From Acherontichlamydia pituitae (lineage in GTDB: Bacteria > Chlamydiota > Chlamydiia > Chlamydiales > Rhabdochlamydiaceae), in assembly GCA_019634675.1 (NCBI GenBank), contig JAHCAX010000005.1:1-64000 (forward strand): DNA of 64,000 nucleotides, read 5' to 3'. A model generated the notes under the pieces. That model made no database searches. It worked only from the letters and a program-made list of their open reading frames with translations, and was not told where the DNA came from. The stretch's first letter is position 1. The number at the start of each line of letters is the position of its first letter. The translations under genes were made by a program, and so were the position numbers. Positions 17,056-25,352 of the stretch are shown piece after piece.

Positions 17056-18301
17056 GGCAGACAGCCTTTTTCAAAATATCGGAGAGGTTGCTCGAGCAAA
17101 GTCCCTGAGAGCGGCTCTTCAGCTCGTTGAGGTCAACGATTGTAAACGCAGCTTGTTTTTTGAAGTGGGGCTTTATTTCTGAACACTCAGAAAAGTTGAA
17201 GATGAGCTTAAAGCGGTAATCGGTCACCAAGAGATCGGAAAAGTTGTCATAGGGAACGACTTCCATGTTCTTTACTTCAACGAGCTCGCGGAATTGGCTT
17301 GGGACAAAAAGGGTAAACGACTCTTGAGGATAGATCGATCGAAAAGTCGGTAGATGGGAAAGCAGGTCCATGAAGCTGACACGGTCTTGCGGAAAAAAGA
17401 TCGCGATGCTCTCGTGGCGGAATGGGCGCTTGATCACGTTAATGGGCTGTAGCTTCCACCGGTTGTGCACCCATAGCCACTGTTCAGGGATCTGGCGGAT
17501 GCTCTCTTCTAAAACAGAGAGGCATTGGCGCATCATTCGATCAGTCTCTTGCTCCATTGGCGCATCACGGTTCGGCCAGATAGGATCTGAGTAATGGATG
17601 ATATAGCGGCCATTGGCCCTTCTTGTCGTTGCAACGATGATCGGGCTTCCTGTTCTGTGGGAGAGGATGGCCGGGATAGGGGAGGTGAAGGCGAGCCTGC
17701 CGAAAAATGGAGAGCTATAGCCGCTATCTGGCCTGCCCTGGTCTCCGACGATCCCGAGGAAGCACCCTTTTTTTAAAGCCCTCAATCCCTCTTTGATCGC
17801 ATTTTGAGGAGCAATGATCTTGCCTCCAAATTTTTCCCGCATCTTGAGCACGAAACGGTAGAGATAAGTGTTCTTAACCGGCCGGCCGATCGCAACCCCT
17901 GGCATCCGGTTGGTTCCTTCCAGAAAGAGGATTTCCCAGTTGGCCTGATGTCCGCAGAAAAAGATGACAGGTTTGCCCTCTTTCATCAGCTGGTCGGCCA
18001 CCTCTGGGTTTTCGCAATGGGCGATACGCTCGATCTTTGTTTCAGAAGCAAGTTTTGGATATTCCAAGCAGGTGATCATCAAGTTTTCAAGAGAGCCTTT
18101 TGCAATCCTTTGAACATCAGATAGTTGCAGATTAAGATCGGTGGCCATCGACAAGTTGCTAAGAGCCCTCTTGCGGTAGCTTTTAAGGATGTGGAATGCA
18201 GCCCTGCCGAGCCATGCGCCTAGCCGATGGATCGCAGGGTAGGGGAGCCAGCGGATTGGCCAAGTAAAGACCAAGATGATCAGGTAGCTCAAATAATGCA
18301 T
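17045..18301 (-). CDS. lpxL: Lipid A biosynthesis acyltransferase, LpxL/HtrB family, with C-terminal extension
   Basis: This is a membrane-bound acyltransferase that adds a secondary acyl chain to lipid A. The N-terminal hydrophobic anchor (2-20) is followed by the catalytic H-x4-E motif in CGHQANWE and by GDQGRPDSG. Family members are usually ~300 residues; this one has 418. The extra ~110 residues (about 300-418) contain FFPQDRVSFMDLLSHLPTF and SFTLFVP. They resemble the first Rossmann half of GT9 heptosyltransferases, which is a structural guess. The gene overlaps rsmE by 11 bases and is divergent from hicA. Confidence 0.85.
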   Translation of the reverse strand: MHYLSYLIILVFTWPIRWLPYPAIHRLGAWLGRAAFHILKSYRKRALSNLSMATDLNLQLSDVQRIAKGSLENLMITCLEYPKLASETKIERIAHCENPEVADQLMKEGKPVIFFCGHQANWEILFLEGTNRMPGVAIGRPVKNTYLYRFVLKMREKFGGKIIAPQNAIKEGLRALKKGCFLGIVGDQGRPDSGYSSPFFGRLAFTSPIPAILSHRTGSPIIVATTRRANGRYIIHYSDPIWPNRDAPMEQETDRMMRQCLSVLEESIRQIPEQWLWVHNRWKLQPINVIKRPFRHESIAIFFPQDRVSFMDLLSHLPTFRSIYPQESFTLFVPSQFRELVEVKNMEVVPYDNFSDLLVTDYRFKLIFNFSECSEIKPHFKKQAAFTIVDLNELKSRSQGLCSSNLSDILKKAVCHAP

Positions 18302-18423
18302 AAAATAAGACTGTTAATGATCTTTGAGAATACCAGGAAGAGGGATTGTTTCCGAGGATAATTGCCTTTAAAAGAGCAGGAAGATCGAAATATTTTTTGT
18401 ATTTCATAATAATTTCTTTTCTG

Positions 18424-18461
18424 GTACAAAATTTGACTCCGTTCACGAAAATGTGTACAAT
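18424..18461 (+). promoter_or_regulatory. Promoter-like hexamers and inverted repeat at hicA start
   Basis: TTGACT (18433-18438) and TACAAT (18456-18461) are 17 bases apart, a good sigma-66/70 match. They lie so close to the hicA ATG (18463) that transcription would begin inside the gene. The same stretch holds an imperfect inverted repeat (GTACAAAATTT against AAAATGTGTAC). It may instead be the HicB operator, with the true promoter further upstream. Confidence 0.4.
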
Positions 18462-18462
18462 A

Positions 18463-18651
18463 ATGAAAAAACGCGATCTTGATAAAGAGCTTGCCCGTGC
18501 AGGCTGGTGGCTGAAAAGGCAAGGCGGCGGCCATGAAATTTGGACGAATGGAGAAGAAACCGAACCTGTGCCTCGGCATAGAGAAATTAATGAAAGATTA
18601 GCGAAAAAGATCATCGATGTAGCGAAAAGATTACCACCAAAAAAGAAATAA
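18463..18651 (+). CDS. hicA: HicA-type mRNA interferase toxin
   Basis: The 62-residue HicA protein is a double-stranded-RNA-binding-like fold nuclease that cuts mRNA without needing ribosomes. The frame has the family hallmarks: KKRDLDKELARAGWWLKRQG, catalytic His in GGGHEIWTNG, and EPVPRHREINERLAKKI. A longer open frame from 18346 is rejected because the family begins at MKKRDL. The antitoxin gene hicB follows 13 bases later. Whether the pair works as a toxin-antitoxin module here is inferred. Confidence 0.92.
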   Translation: MKKRDLDKELARAGWWLKRQGGGHEIWTNGEETEPVPRHREINERLAKKIIDVAKRLPPKKK

Positions 18652-18664
18652 GAAGGGGAATGGT

Positions 18665-19102
18665 ATGATGGAGTTAGAAGGCAGGGTGTGGAAAGATCCA
18701 GCTAGTTCTTGGTGGCTTGTTGAAATTTCATTCCTCGACGTCATGACACAGGCAAGAACTCGTAAGAATGCTTTAGAAATGATCAAAGACGCTGTAATCG
18801 AGTTATTGAAAGATTCGTATGGAGAACTGTTGGATAAAAAATTTCAGCTTTCTGTCAATTTATACAAAAATGGAATTATTGGAATGGGAGCTTCTGACGA
18901 AAAGTTGTTGTTTGCTCTAGGATTAAAACGTCAGAGAATAAGGAGCGGATCCACGATTCGTGAAGTCAGTCAAAGATTGAAGTCAAAATCTCCAAATGCC
19001 TATGCGCGCTATGAAAGGGCAGAGGTTAGGCCGAGTTTGGAAAAATATGCAGAGCTTCTGCATGCAGCAAATCCGAGCAGAAGGCCTTTATTGGTCAGTT
19101 AG
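18665..19102 (+). CDS. hicB: HicB-type antitoxin with C-terminal DNA-binding domain
   Basis: HicB neutralises HicA and represses the operon. The 145-residue protein has the partial RNase-H-like fold of HicB at ~3-70 (VWKDPASSWWLVEISFLDVM). This is followed by an XRE-like helix-turn-helix at ~100-140 (TIREVSQRLKSKSPNAYARY). GAAGGGG upstream supports ATG 18665, with 18668 as an alternative. The TAG stop lies in the first bases of repeat R1. Confidence 0.88.
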   Translation: MMELEGRVWKDPASSWWLVEISFLDVMTQARTRKNALEMIKDAVIELLKDSYGELLDKKFQLSVNLYKNGIIGMGASDEKLLFALGLKRQRIRSGSTIREVSQRLKSKSPNAYARYERAEVRPSLEKYAELLHAANPSRRPLLVS

Positions 19103-19197
19103 AGGCCGATAATTAATTTAGGTTTCATCGCTTTTTTGAGTATTTTCTGAAAAAGTCTAAAAATTCGACAGAAACTAAATTCTTTAGCAGTCTCTTA
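19099..19197. repeat. Palindromic element R1, copy between hicB and glycosyltransferase
   Basis: This 99-bp imperfect palindrome has the left end TTAGAGGCC..TTTAGGTTT and the right end AGAAACTAAA..AGTCTCTTA. It is ~80% identical to the copy at 30548-30649. It fills the gap between two convergent genes and supplies both stops: TAG of hicB at 19100 and TAA of the glycosyltransferase at 19184-19186. Confidence 0.85.
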
Positions 19198-20341
19198 GAG
19201 TTTTGAAAGTGGCTTGGATGATCCGGTTGAGCTGATTCGGGAAATCAAGGTACTCTACAGAAGCTCGGATCTGTGCGCTGGAGGAAACGGACTTGAATGT
19301 GCCGACAGCTCGTTGGATAGCAAGGGCGACGCTGTGAGGATCGTCCAAGTGATCGATGGTCGTTCCGGAATAAGGCTGAAGCACCTCGTGTCCTCCATTT
19401 GTTTTGGAAGAGATCACATAGAGCCCCATTGCAAGCGCTTCAACGGTCACGTTGGCAAAGGGGTCATAGGAAGAGGGGATTGCCAGGGCATCGGCCATTT
19501 GGTAAAACCGGCGGATGTCGGAACGCTGGCCTAAGAAACGGACCGATTTCTCTAGGCCTAACTGCTGGGCCATTTGCTTGAAGTAGCTGATCTTTTTTTC
19601 TTTGCCAATGATGCAAAGCTGCATCGGCGTCGTTTTGATCAGGCTCATCCCTTTTAGGAGATTCTCAAGCCCCTTTCTTTGGTAGTTGTGACCGATAAAA
19701 AGCATCTGGTAGGCTTGCGGATCCAGGGATAGTTCTGCAATGAGCTCCTCCCGTTTTTCTTGCCATTGCTCAAAATCGGCAAGCATCTGGGACCACTCGA
19801 CCCCATTATGGACAACTTCGATCTTTTCTGCTGGAATATTATAGAGCTCTAGGACTTCGTTTTTGACCATATGGGAGTTGGTAAAAAGCGTTCGGAGCTT
19901 GCGGCTTTCGAACGATTTTTTTTCGATGGCAAGCAGGCTGCGGTGGAGGGGGTTTATTTTGAAGCTTAATGCTTTTAACGCTCCTTCTTTTTTTGCCCGA
20001 TGCCGTAGGTATGCGGCATGGACCCCATTTCCTGCCCGGATATGGGATTGTTCTGAATTCCTGTCGAGGCCAAAGACGATCGGTGTCGGATGGTCTTTGA
20101 GGAAGCGCTGGCAGGACTGGTCGAAGCGCTGCACATTGAAATAGCTGAAAAGGCTGTCGATCGGAAAGGAAACGATATTTAGGCAGTCTGAGGCAAATGG
20201 AGCTTTGACATCGCCAGATGTCAGAAGGGTCACATTGGAGCCGGATTGGCAAAACGTCTTTGCGATCTCCCAAGTGTATTTTTCGAGCCCCCCTTTCCGG
20301 TCAAGCTGGCTTTTCAGGATAGTAACAGATGGACGGTCCAT
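19184..20341 (-). CDS. Glycosyltransferase family 4 (GT-B fold)
   Basis: This is a nucleotide-sugar-dependent retaining glycosyltransferase, possibly for LPS core or glycan assembly. The 385-residue protein shows the N-terminal acceptor domain and the donor domain with GHNYQRKGLENLLKGM (about 225-240). The E-x7-E type site is SYDPFANVTVEALAMG followed by TNGGHEVL. The early GRxxGGLEKYTWEIA-type loop (RKGGLEKYT) fits WaaG/RfaG-like enzymes. ATG 20341 follows the ybbR stop by two bases (TGACCATG); GTG 20347 is possible. It probably shares a transcript with cdaA-ybbR. The last codons (TLRDC, stop) come from repeat R1. Confidence 0.88.
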   Translation of the reverse strand: MDRPSVTILKSQLDRKGGLEKYTWEIAKTFCQSGSNVTLLTSGDVKAPFASDCLNIVSFPIDSLFSYFNVQRFDQSCQRFLKDHPTPIVFGLDRNSEQSHIRAGNGVHAAYLRHRAKKEGALKALSFKINPLHRSLLAIEKKSFESRKLRTLFTNSHMVKNEVLELYNIPAEKIEVVHNGVEWSQMLADFEQWQEKREELIAELSLDPQAYQMLFIGHNYQRKGLENLLKGMSLIKTTPMQLCIIGKEKKISYFKQMAQQLGLEKSVRFLGQRSDIRRFYQMADALAIPSSYDPFANVTVEALAMGLYVISSKTNGGHEVLQPYSGTTIDHLDDPHSVALAIQRAVGTFKSVSSSAQIRASVEYLDFPNQLNRIIQATFKTLRDC

Positions 20342-20343
20342 GG

Positions 20344-21603
20344 TCACTTGGGGGAAATGGTGCTGGTTTCGTGAACTTCGACGACGTTCTCTTTGAGGAA
20401 GATTGCAAGGTCGAGCTTGGTGTCGTCATTTTTAAAGAGCTGGAACCGGTTCATGTAGCTGCGGAAACGGTTGCGCAAGTATTCTTCGCGCATCGCCGGC
20501 TGCAGAAGGCGCACCTCGTCATCGGAAACATCCGACATCAGGACAGAGACGTACTGGTCCTCGAGCTGGCGGGGATTGATGAACTCAATACTCCACTCTA
20601 AAAGGCTCCTTTCCGCTTTGGAAGAAACGATGATAACGATCTGCATCATGCTTTCTACCGTTTCTAGAAAGAGGCGGTCGACTCCATTGGCATAGAGGGG
20701 CATTTGAATGAGCTTGATGCCATAGGCCTGCTTGATCACTTCGCCGGTTGCAATGCTGACGGTTTCAGGATTGAGTGCGGCAAGAGTTTTGTCAGGGAAA
20801 AAAAGACTGACGGGGATCGGTTTTTCAATAGCGAGAAGGTTGCAACGGACAAAATCGATCCTAAGGGCTTTTGCTCTAGGGTCGTCGATCTCGATCGGAG
20901 TATCGGAGAGGATCGGAATGTTGATCTGCTTCCATTGTTCGGGGACATAATAACTGACGACATCGTTACGGGAAGCGCTGGCATTGTTGGCGAGCGCATC
21001 GAGCTGCGTCTTATTAATGTCGTTAAGGTTGAACGTGATCCGCTGTTCTTTGAGCTTCAAGCGTTTGATCACCTCTTCAGGGCCGCTGACGGAAAGGGAC
21101 AAACGGTATGGCCAGACGTCGAGGAATTGGTATCCGCGCGGCGCCTCGCCGACAGGCTGTGTGATGATGATCGGAATTTGTTCTGTGACCAGTTTGGTCA
21201 TCCTCACGACGAAATTGGGATGGTAAACTCGGCTGATCCCTTTAGACACATCGATCTCAGGGTTCAAAGAAACAAGGTTTTTCTTGGAAATCGTAGCAAT
21301 CCATTCGTCAGGCTTGTCGGCTGCATCGAGCACCACTTCCAGGTCGTAAGGAGTGAGCTCGTCCAGGATTGTCTTGTTTCCAACAAGCGTCAGCGTGACT
21401 TTCTTAGCGAGGCGGCCGTTCGATTGCATTCCTTCAATCGTTTTTCCTGTTGGGATATTGATCACGCGGACAGGGATGGTACTGATGTTGCGCGTTGCAG
21501 TCAAGGTCTGGTTGACGACGAGCCAAGTGATCACGGCTAAAATGAGTGCGACGAGTTTGCGCGGCCAATGTTCGATAAAGAGCTTATAGAAAAGAGTCTT
21601 CAC
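20344..21603 (-). CDS. cdaR: YbbR-domain protein, regulator of diadenylate cyclase
   Basis: CdaR/YbbR proteins are membrane-anchored, with several extracytoplasmic YbbR repeats, and modulate CdaA. The 419-residue product has an N-terminal membrane span (about 14-32, KLVALILAVITWLVV) directly followed by repeats that begin with PVRVINIP-like strands. It starts at GTG 21603, whose last bases overlap the cdaA stop (GTGA), so translation is coupled to cdaA. The function is taken from firmicute and chlamydial neighbours; no catalytic residues are expected. Confidence 0.9.
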   Translation of the reverse strand: MKTLFYKLFIEHWPRKLVALILAVITWLVVNQTLTATRNISTIPVRVINIPTGKTIEGMQSNGRLAKKVTLTLVGNKTILDELTPYDLEVVLDAADKPDEWIATISKKNLVSLNPEIDVSKGISRVYHPNFVVRMTKLVTEQIPIIITQPVGEAPRGYQFLDVWPYRLSLSVSGPEEVIKRLKLKEQRITFNLNDINKTQLDALANNASASRNDVVSYYVPEQWKQINIPILSDTPIEIDDPRAKALRIDFVRCNLLAIEKPIPVSLFFPDKTLAALNPETVSIATGEVIKQAYGIKLIQMPLYANGVDRLFLETVESMMQIVIIVSSKAERSLLEWSIEFINPRQLEDQYVSVLMSDVSDDEVRLLQPAMREEYLRNRFRSYMNRFQLFKNDDTKLDLAIFLKENVVEVHETSTISPK

Positions 21604-22400
21604 TGTTTAATCCATTCCCGTAAGTTAAATTGGCTCTTGAAGTCTTGCTTTGGAGGAGGGGTGAATATGCTGCGGATGATCCCCTTGAAACGATCGCTCT
21701 TGACACCCGGCGTCATCACTCCGTCCCGAGCAATGGAGACTTTGCCTGTCTCTTCCGAGATGACGATGATCAGAGCATCGGTCAGCTGGCTTGCGCCAAG
21801 GCCGGCCCTGTGCCTTGTCCCCATCGAACGGGTCAGTTGGGAGCTGTCCTCTGCCAACGGCAAAATAACGGCTGCAGCGAGGATCGTTGTATCGCGGATG
21901 ATGACAGCGCCGTCATGCAGAGGCGTCGTCGTGGCAAAGATCGATTCCAGCAGCTCGGATGAAAAATTGGCATTGATAATGACAGCCTTGTTGGCAAACT
22001 CGTCCAAAATATCTTCATTTTGCAAAACGATCAGCGATCCGATCCGCTTTTCCGACATCCTGTAGACGGAATTGGCCAGCTGGTCGAGGAACTTATCGAA
22101 TTCGGTCATCTCTTTATAGCGTTTGCCTTTCAAGCTCAATTTTGAGAGGGCGACCCTGAGCTCAGGCTGGAAGATGATCAAGATCGCAATGACGGCGACG
22201 TTACCGATCAAGAGCATGATCTTATGGAGGATCGGCAAGTTGAGCCAAGAGGAGATGGCAAAGATCAGCAAGAACGCGAGCATCCCCAGCACCAGATCCA
22301 TCGATCGGGTGTTCCAAAAAAAGGAAAGCAGGTAATTGAGCATCACCGTAATGATGATGATCTCAAAAAGAGGGGTAATGCTATGGAACAGGGCTCCCAT
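21600..22400 (-). CDS. cdaA: Diadenylate cyclase (c-di-AMP synthase), CdaA/DacA type
   Basis: The enzyme condenses two ATP into cyclic di-AMP at the membrane. The frame has three N-terminal hydrophobic helices and then a DisA_N domain. The active-site DGA is in TPLHDGAVI and the RHR motif in GTRHRAGLGAS, both intact. ATG 22400 gives 266 residues, a typical length, and has AGAAGG just upstream; ATG 22442 would add 14 residues. Chlamydiae are known c-di-AMP producers. The gene is first of cdaA-cdaR-glycosyltransferase and divergent from cydA. Confidence 0.93.
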   Translation of the reverse strand: MGALFHSITPLFEIIIITVMLNYLLSFFWNTRSMDLVLGMLAFLLIFAISSWLNLPILHKIMLLIGNVAVIAILIIFQPELRVALSKLSLKGKRYKEMTEFDKFLDQLANSVYRMSEKRIGSLIVLQNEDILDEFANKAVIINANFSSELLESIFATTTPLHDGAVIIRDTTILAAAVILPLAEDSSQLTRSMGTRHRAGLGASQLTDALIIVISEETGKVSIARDGVMTPGVKSDRFKGIIRSIFTPPPKQDFKSQFNLREWIKQ

Positions 22401-22442
22401 GGACCTTCTCGATTCAGCGATTAAAAAACCATTATAACGCAT

Positions 22443-22771
22443 TTCAGCGTCAAGGACAACGCCATTTTTTAGATCGATTAAACTCGACTTTACCTTTGCT
22501 CCTCCGGTTCGCGGCCAAGCTCGCTTCAGCTGTTCTGCTTTTCCCGGTTCGTGCCCAAGGGCACTTCACCTGCTTTGCTTTTCCCGGTTCGTGCCCAAGG
22601 GCACTTCACCCACTCCTCGCTGCGAAGGTCCACCGGACCTTCTTGCGTATCCGTGGCCACTTGTAACTGGTTTCAAAATCATCGATTTTTCCGGGCAAAG
22701 CAGTTTTGCAATTGCCTCTATTAAAAAAAATGATGTAGGATTTGCATGAACGGTTTGAATGCGGAGTTTTC
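22443..22771. repeat. Intergenic repeat array between cdaA and cydA
   Basis: No gene is seen here. It contains two exact 35-bp direct copies (22535-22569 and 22575-22609, core CCGGTTCGTGCCCAAGGG) with a degenerate third from ~22498. A GAAGGTCCACCGGACCTTC palindrome lies at ~22624, and an R3-type end at 22671-22711 resembles the element after folC. The core also resembles 31740-31830. It must also hold both promoters. Confidence 0.75.
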
Positions 22772-24160
22772 ATGGACGTTGTTTTGCTTTCCCGAATTCA
22801 ATTTGCGCTGACGAGCGCATTCCATTACATCTATCCCCCTTTAAGCATTGGGATCGGACTGATGCTTGTGATCTTTGAGGGGATCTACATGAAGACAAAG
22901 AATCCTCTCTATAAGGAGATCACCAAGTTTTGGGCCAAGGTCTTTGCCCTTACATTTGCTTTAGGTGTAGCAACAGGCGTTGTCCAATTGTTCGGCTTCG
23001 GGACCAACTGGGCCCGTTATTCACGCTATGTCGGCGACGTTTTCGGCAGCGCTTTAGGGGCTGAAGGGATATTTGCCTTCTTTTTAGAATCGGGCTTTCT
23101 TGGCCTCATGCTCTTCGGATGGGACCGATGCAGTGCCAAGCTCCACTACTTTTCGACCATTTGCGTCAGTTTAGGGGCCCATTTCAGCGCCGTTTGGATC
23201 GTTGTTGCCAACTCATGGATGCAGACGCCTGCCGGGTTTAAAATTGTTGGTGAAGGGGTCGATGCGAAAGCAGTCGTCACAGACTTTTGGCAGATGGTTT
23301 TTAATCCCTCTTCAGTTGACCGCCTTGTCCATGTCGTGCTGGGGTGCTGGCTTTCCGGAATTTTTCTCGTGATGAGCATCAGCGCTTACTACTTTCTAAA
23401 AAAGAAACATGCCGAGTTTTCTAGGGTGACGATGAAGCTTTCGCTGATAGCGGCCGCAGTTGTCCTTGTCCTGCAGCTCATCTCTGCAGATAGTACGGCC
23501 AAGGGCGTTGCCCGCAATCAGCCGGCAAAGCTTGCTGCGATGGAAGGAGTTTATAAGACCCAGGCGGAAGCTCCTTTGACCGTCATTGGCTGGGTCGATC
23601 AAGAAAATCAAACAGTCAAAGGCATTAGGATTCCCGGCCTGCTCAGTTTTTTAACCTATGGCGATGCCAAACGGCCCGTTGAAGGGTTGGAGCAGATCGA
23701 CCAGAAAGATTGGCCTCCAGTGCAGACAGTGTTCCAAACTTACCATCTGATGATCTGGATGTGGGGTCTGATGGTCCTTGTGACCCTCGCGGGGATTTGG
23801 GCATACCGCAAAGGAACGCTTGCCAAGTCTAAAGCGATCCTATGGGCAATGATCGTCTCGGTCGGTTTTCCCCAAATTGCCAATCAGGTTGGTTGGATGA
23901 CAGCTGAAATCGGCAGGCAGCCTTGGATCGTGCATGGCCTTTTGAGAACGCATGAAGGCGTTTCTTCCACGATTGTCGCGTCGCAGGTGTTCAAATCGAT
24001 CATCATGTTCATCGTGATCTACCTTCTTTTACTCTTCCTTTTTCTTTATCTTCTGGACCATAAGATCAAGCAAGGCCCGGATGCTGTAGAAAAGACAAGG
24101 AATGAGAAACAACCCCTTTATCGCAATCCATTTAAATCGTCATCGGGAGGAAAACAATGA
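22772..24160 (+). CDS. cydA: Cytochrome bd ubiquinol oxidase subunit I
   Basis: CydA carries hemes b558, b595 and d and oxidises quinol with high oxygen affinity. The 462-residue membrane protein has H18 in SAFHYIYPPLSIG (the high-spin heme ligand), a second His in VDRLVHVVLG, and the GRQPWIVHGLLRT stretch typical of the family. The Q-loop is of the short type. ATG 22772 with GGAG upstream is preferred over TTG 22742. It overlaps cydB by ATGA. Confidence 0.95.
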   Translation: MDVVLLSRIQFALTSAFHYIYPPLSIGIGLMLVIFEGIYMKTKNPLYKEITKFWAKVFALTFALGVATGVVQLFGFGTNWARYSRYVGDVFGSALGAEGIFAFFLESGFLGLMLFGWDRCSAKLHYFSTICVSLGAHFSAVWIVVANSWMQTPAGFKIVGEGVDAKAVVTDFWQMVFNPSSVDRLVHVVLGCWLSGIFLVMSISAYYFLKKKHAEFSRVTMKLSLIAAAVVLVLQLISADSTAKGVARNQPAKLAAMEGVYKTQAEAPLTVIGWVDQENQTVKGIRIPGLLSFLTYGDAKRPVEGLEQIDQKDWPPVQTVFQTYHLMIWMWGLMVLVTLAGIWAYRKGTLAKSKAILWAMIVSVGFPQIANQVGWMTAEIGRQPWIVHGLLRTHEGVSSTIVASQVFKSIIMFIVIYLLLLFLFLYLLDHKIKQGPDAVEKTRNEKQPLYRNPFKSSSGGKQ

Positions 24161-25185
24161 ACGAGCTGACTTTGGCCCTCTTGTGGTATATCATTATCGG
24201 CCTTTGCGTGATTTTTTATGTCATCCTCGATGGATTCGACTTAGGCGTTGGGATCCTCCACTTTTTCACAAAAAAGGATGAGGACCGCCGGATTTTTCTT
24301 AATGCGATCGGCCCCTTTTGGGATGGAAACGAAGTGTGGCTTGTCATCGTCGGAGGAGCCCTATTTGCTGGGTTTCCCGACGTCTATGCAACGCTGTTTT
24401 CCGGCTTCTACGACCTATGCATGATCTTGCTGTGCGGGTTGATCTTCCGGGCTGTTGCCATCGAGTTCCGCAGCAAACAGGCCTCAAAGAGATGGCGGCA
24501 AATTTGGGACATGGTCTTTTGCATAGCCAGCTTTGTGATCAGCTTCGGAATCGGCCTTGCCTTTGGAAACCTTATCGAAGGCGTTCCATTGGATGAGCAC
24601 AAGAATTTTGTGGGCACCATGCAGGTCTTTTTCCGTCCTTACCCTTGCCTGGTCGGGCTGTTCACTTGTTCTCTTCTTGCCATGCACGGCGCGATCTTTT
24701 TAGCGATGAAGACAGAAGGAAAGCTGCATGAGAGGCTCCGCCGCTGGGTCAAAAAGAGCGTCCTCGTCTTTCTTGCCTTGTACGTTGTAACAACGGTTGT
24801 GACCTGCTGGGTGCAGCCTCATATGGTCGACCGGATGCTACAGCAGCCATGGTGGTTCTTGTTTGCCGTTGCAGCCGTATTAGCAATCCTGAACGTGCCA
24901 AGAGAGTTCTCCCATGGCAGAGATTTTATGGCGTTCCTCTTTTCTTGTCTCGGGATTGTGTTCCTCTTTTGCCTTTACGGCATCGGGATGTTCCCGATCC
25001 TCGTCAGGTCAACGATCGATCCCGTTAACCATAGTTTGACCTACATGAATGCGGCATCCTCGCCGCTCACACTGAAAGTGCTCTTGATCATCGTCGCTAT
25101 CGGCGTGCCCCTTGTGCTAGCCTACGGGACCATGATCTACCGCATCTTCAGAGGGAAGGTCAAGCTCGGACCCACTAGCTATTAG
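24157..25185 (+). CDS. cydB: Cytochrome bd ubiquinol oxidase subunit II
   Basis: CydB is the partner membrane subunit of the bd oxidase. The 342-residue protein has about eight hydrophobic spans and the family N-terminus LDGFDLGVGIL with IGPFWDGNEVWLV close behind. It starts in a 4-base overlap with cydA, with GGGAGGAAAAC upstream, so the two are translationally coupled. A hairpin follows directly after the stop. Confidence 0.95.
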   Translation: MNELTLALLWYIIIGLCVIFYVILDGFDLGVGILHFFTKKDEDRRIFLNAIGPFWDGNEVWLVIVGGALFAGFPDVYATLFSGFYDLCMILLCGLIFRAVAIEFRSKQASKRWRQIWDMVFCIASFVISFGIGLAFGNLIEGVPLDEHKNFVGTMQVFFRPYPCLVGLFTCSLLAMHGAIFLAMKTEGKLHERLRRWVKKSVLVFLALYVVTTVVTCWVQPHMVDRMLQQPWWFLFAVAAVLAILNVPREFSHGRDFMAFLFSCLGIVFLFCLYGIGMFPILVRSTIDPVNHSLTYMNAASSPLTLKVLLIIVAIGVPLVLAYGTMIYRIFRGKVKLGPTSY

Positions 25186-25191
25186 ATTTTT

Positions 25192-25225
25192 TTGGTTCCT
25201 TCCCACATTGCTGTGAAGGAACCAA
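25192..25225 (+). terminator. Probable terminator hairpin after cydB
   Basis: Stem TTGGTTCCTTC (25192-25202) pairs with GAAGGAACCAA (25215-25225), 7 bases after the cydB stop. The T run (ATTTTTTT) precedes rather than follows the stem, so intrinsic termination is uncertain. In the minus direction the A-rich side would give a U tract for transcripts coming from the cyclase genes. Confidence 0.5.
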
Positions 25226-25310
25226 GAACGCGCAAAAAACAAACAGTTCTCATTAAAAGAAAGACTCCAAGGAAATTGTAACGCTTGCTTTCAAAGAGTG
25301 TTTACCGAAA

Positions 25311-25352
25311 GAACCGAAAAATCGACAGAAACTGAATTAACAACAGGTCTTA
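25311..25352. repeat. Half copy of palindromic element R1 at adenylate cyclase 3' end
   Basis: The segment carries the R1 right half (AATCGACAGAAACTGAATTA then a CTTA end). It supplies the TAA stop (25350-25352) of the minus-strand cyclase. The matching left half is not recognisable upstream. Confidence 0.6.

Noticed and set aside
22530..22610. CRISPR array
   Set aside because: Only two to three tandem units with a 5-base gap and no unique spacers or cas genes.
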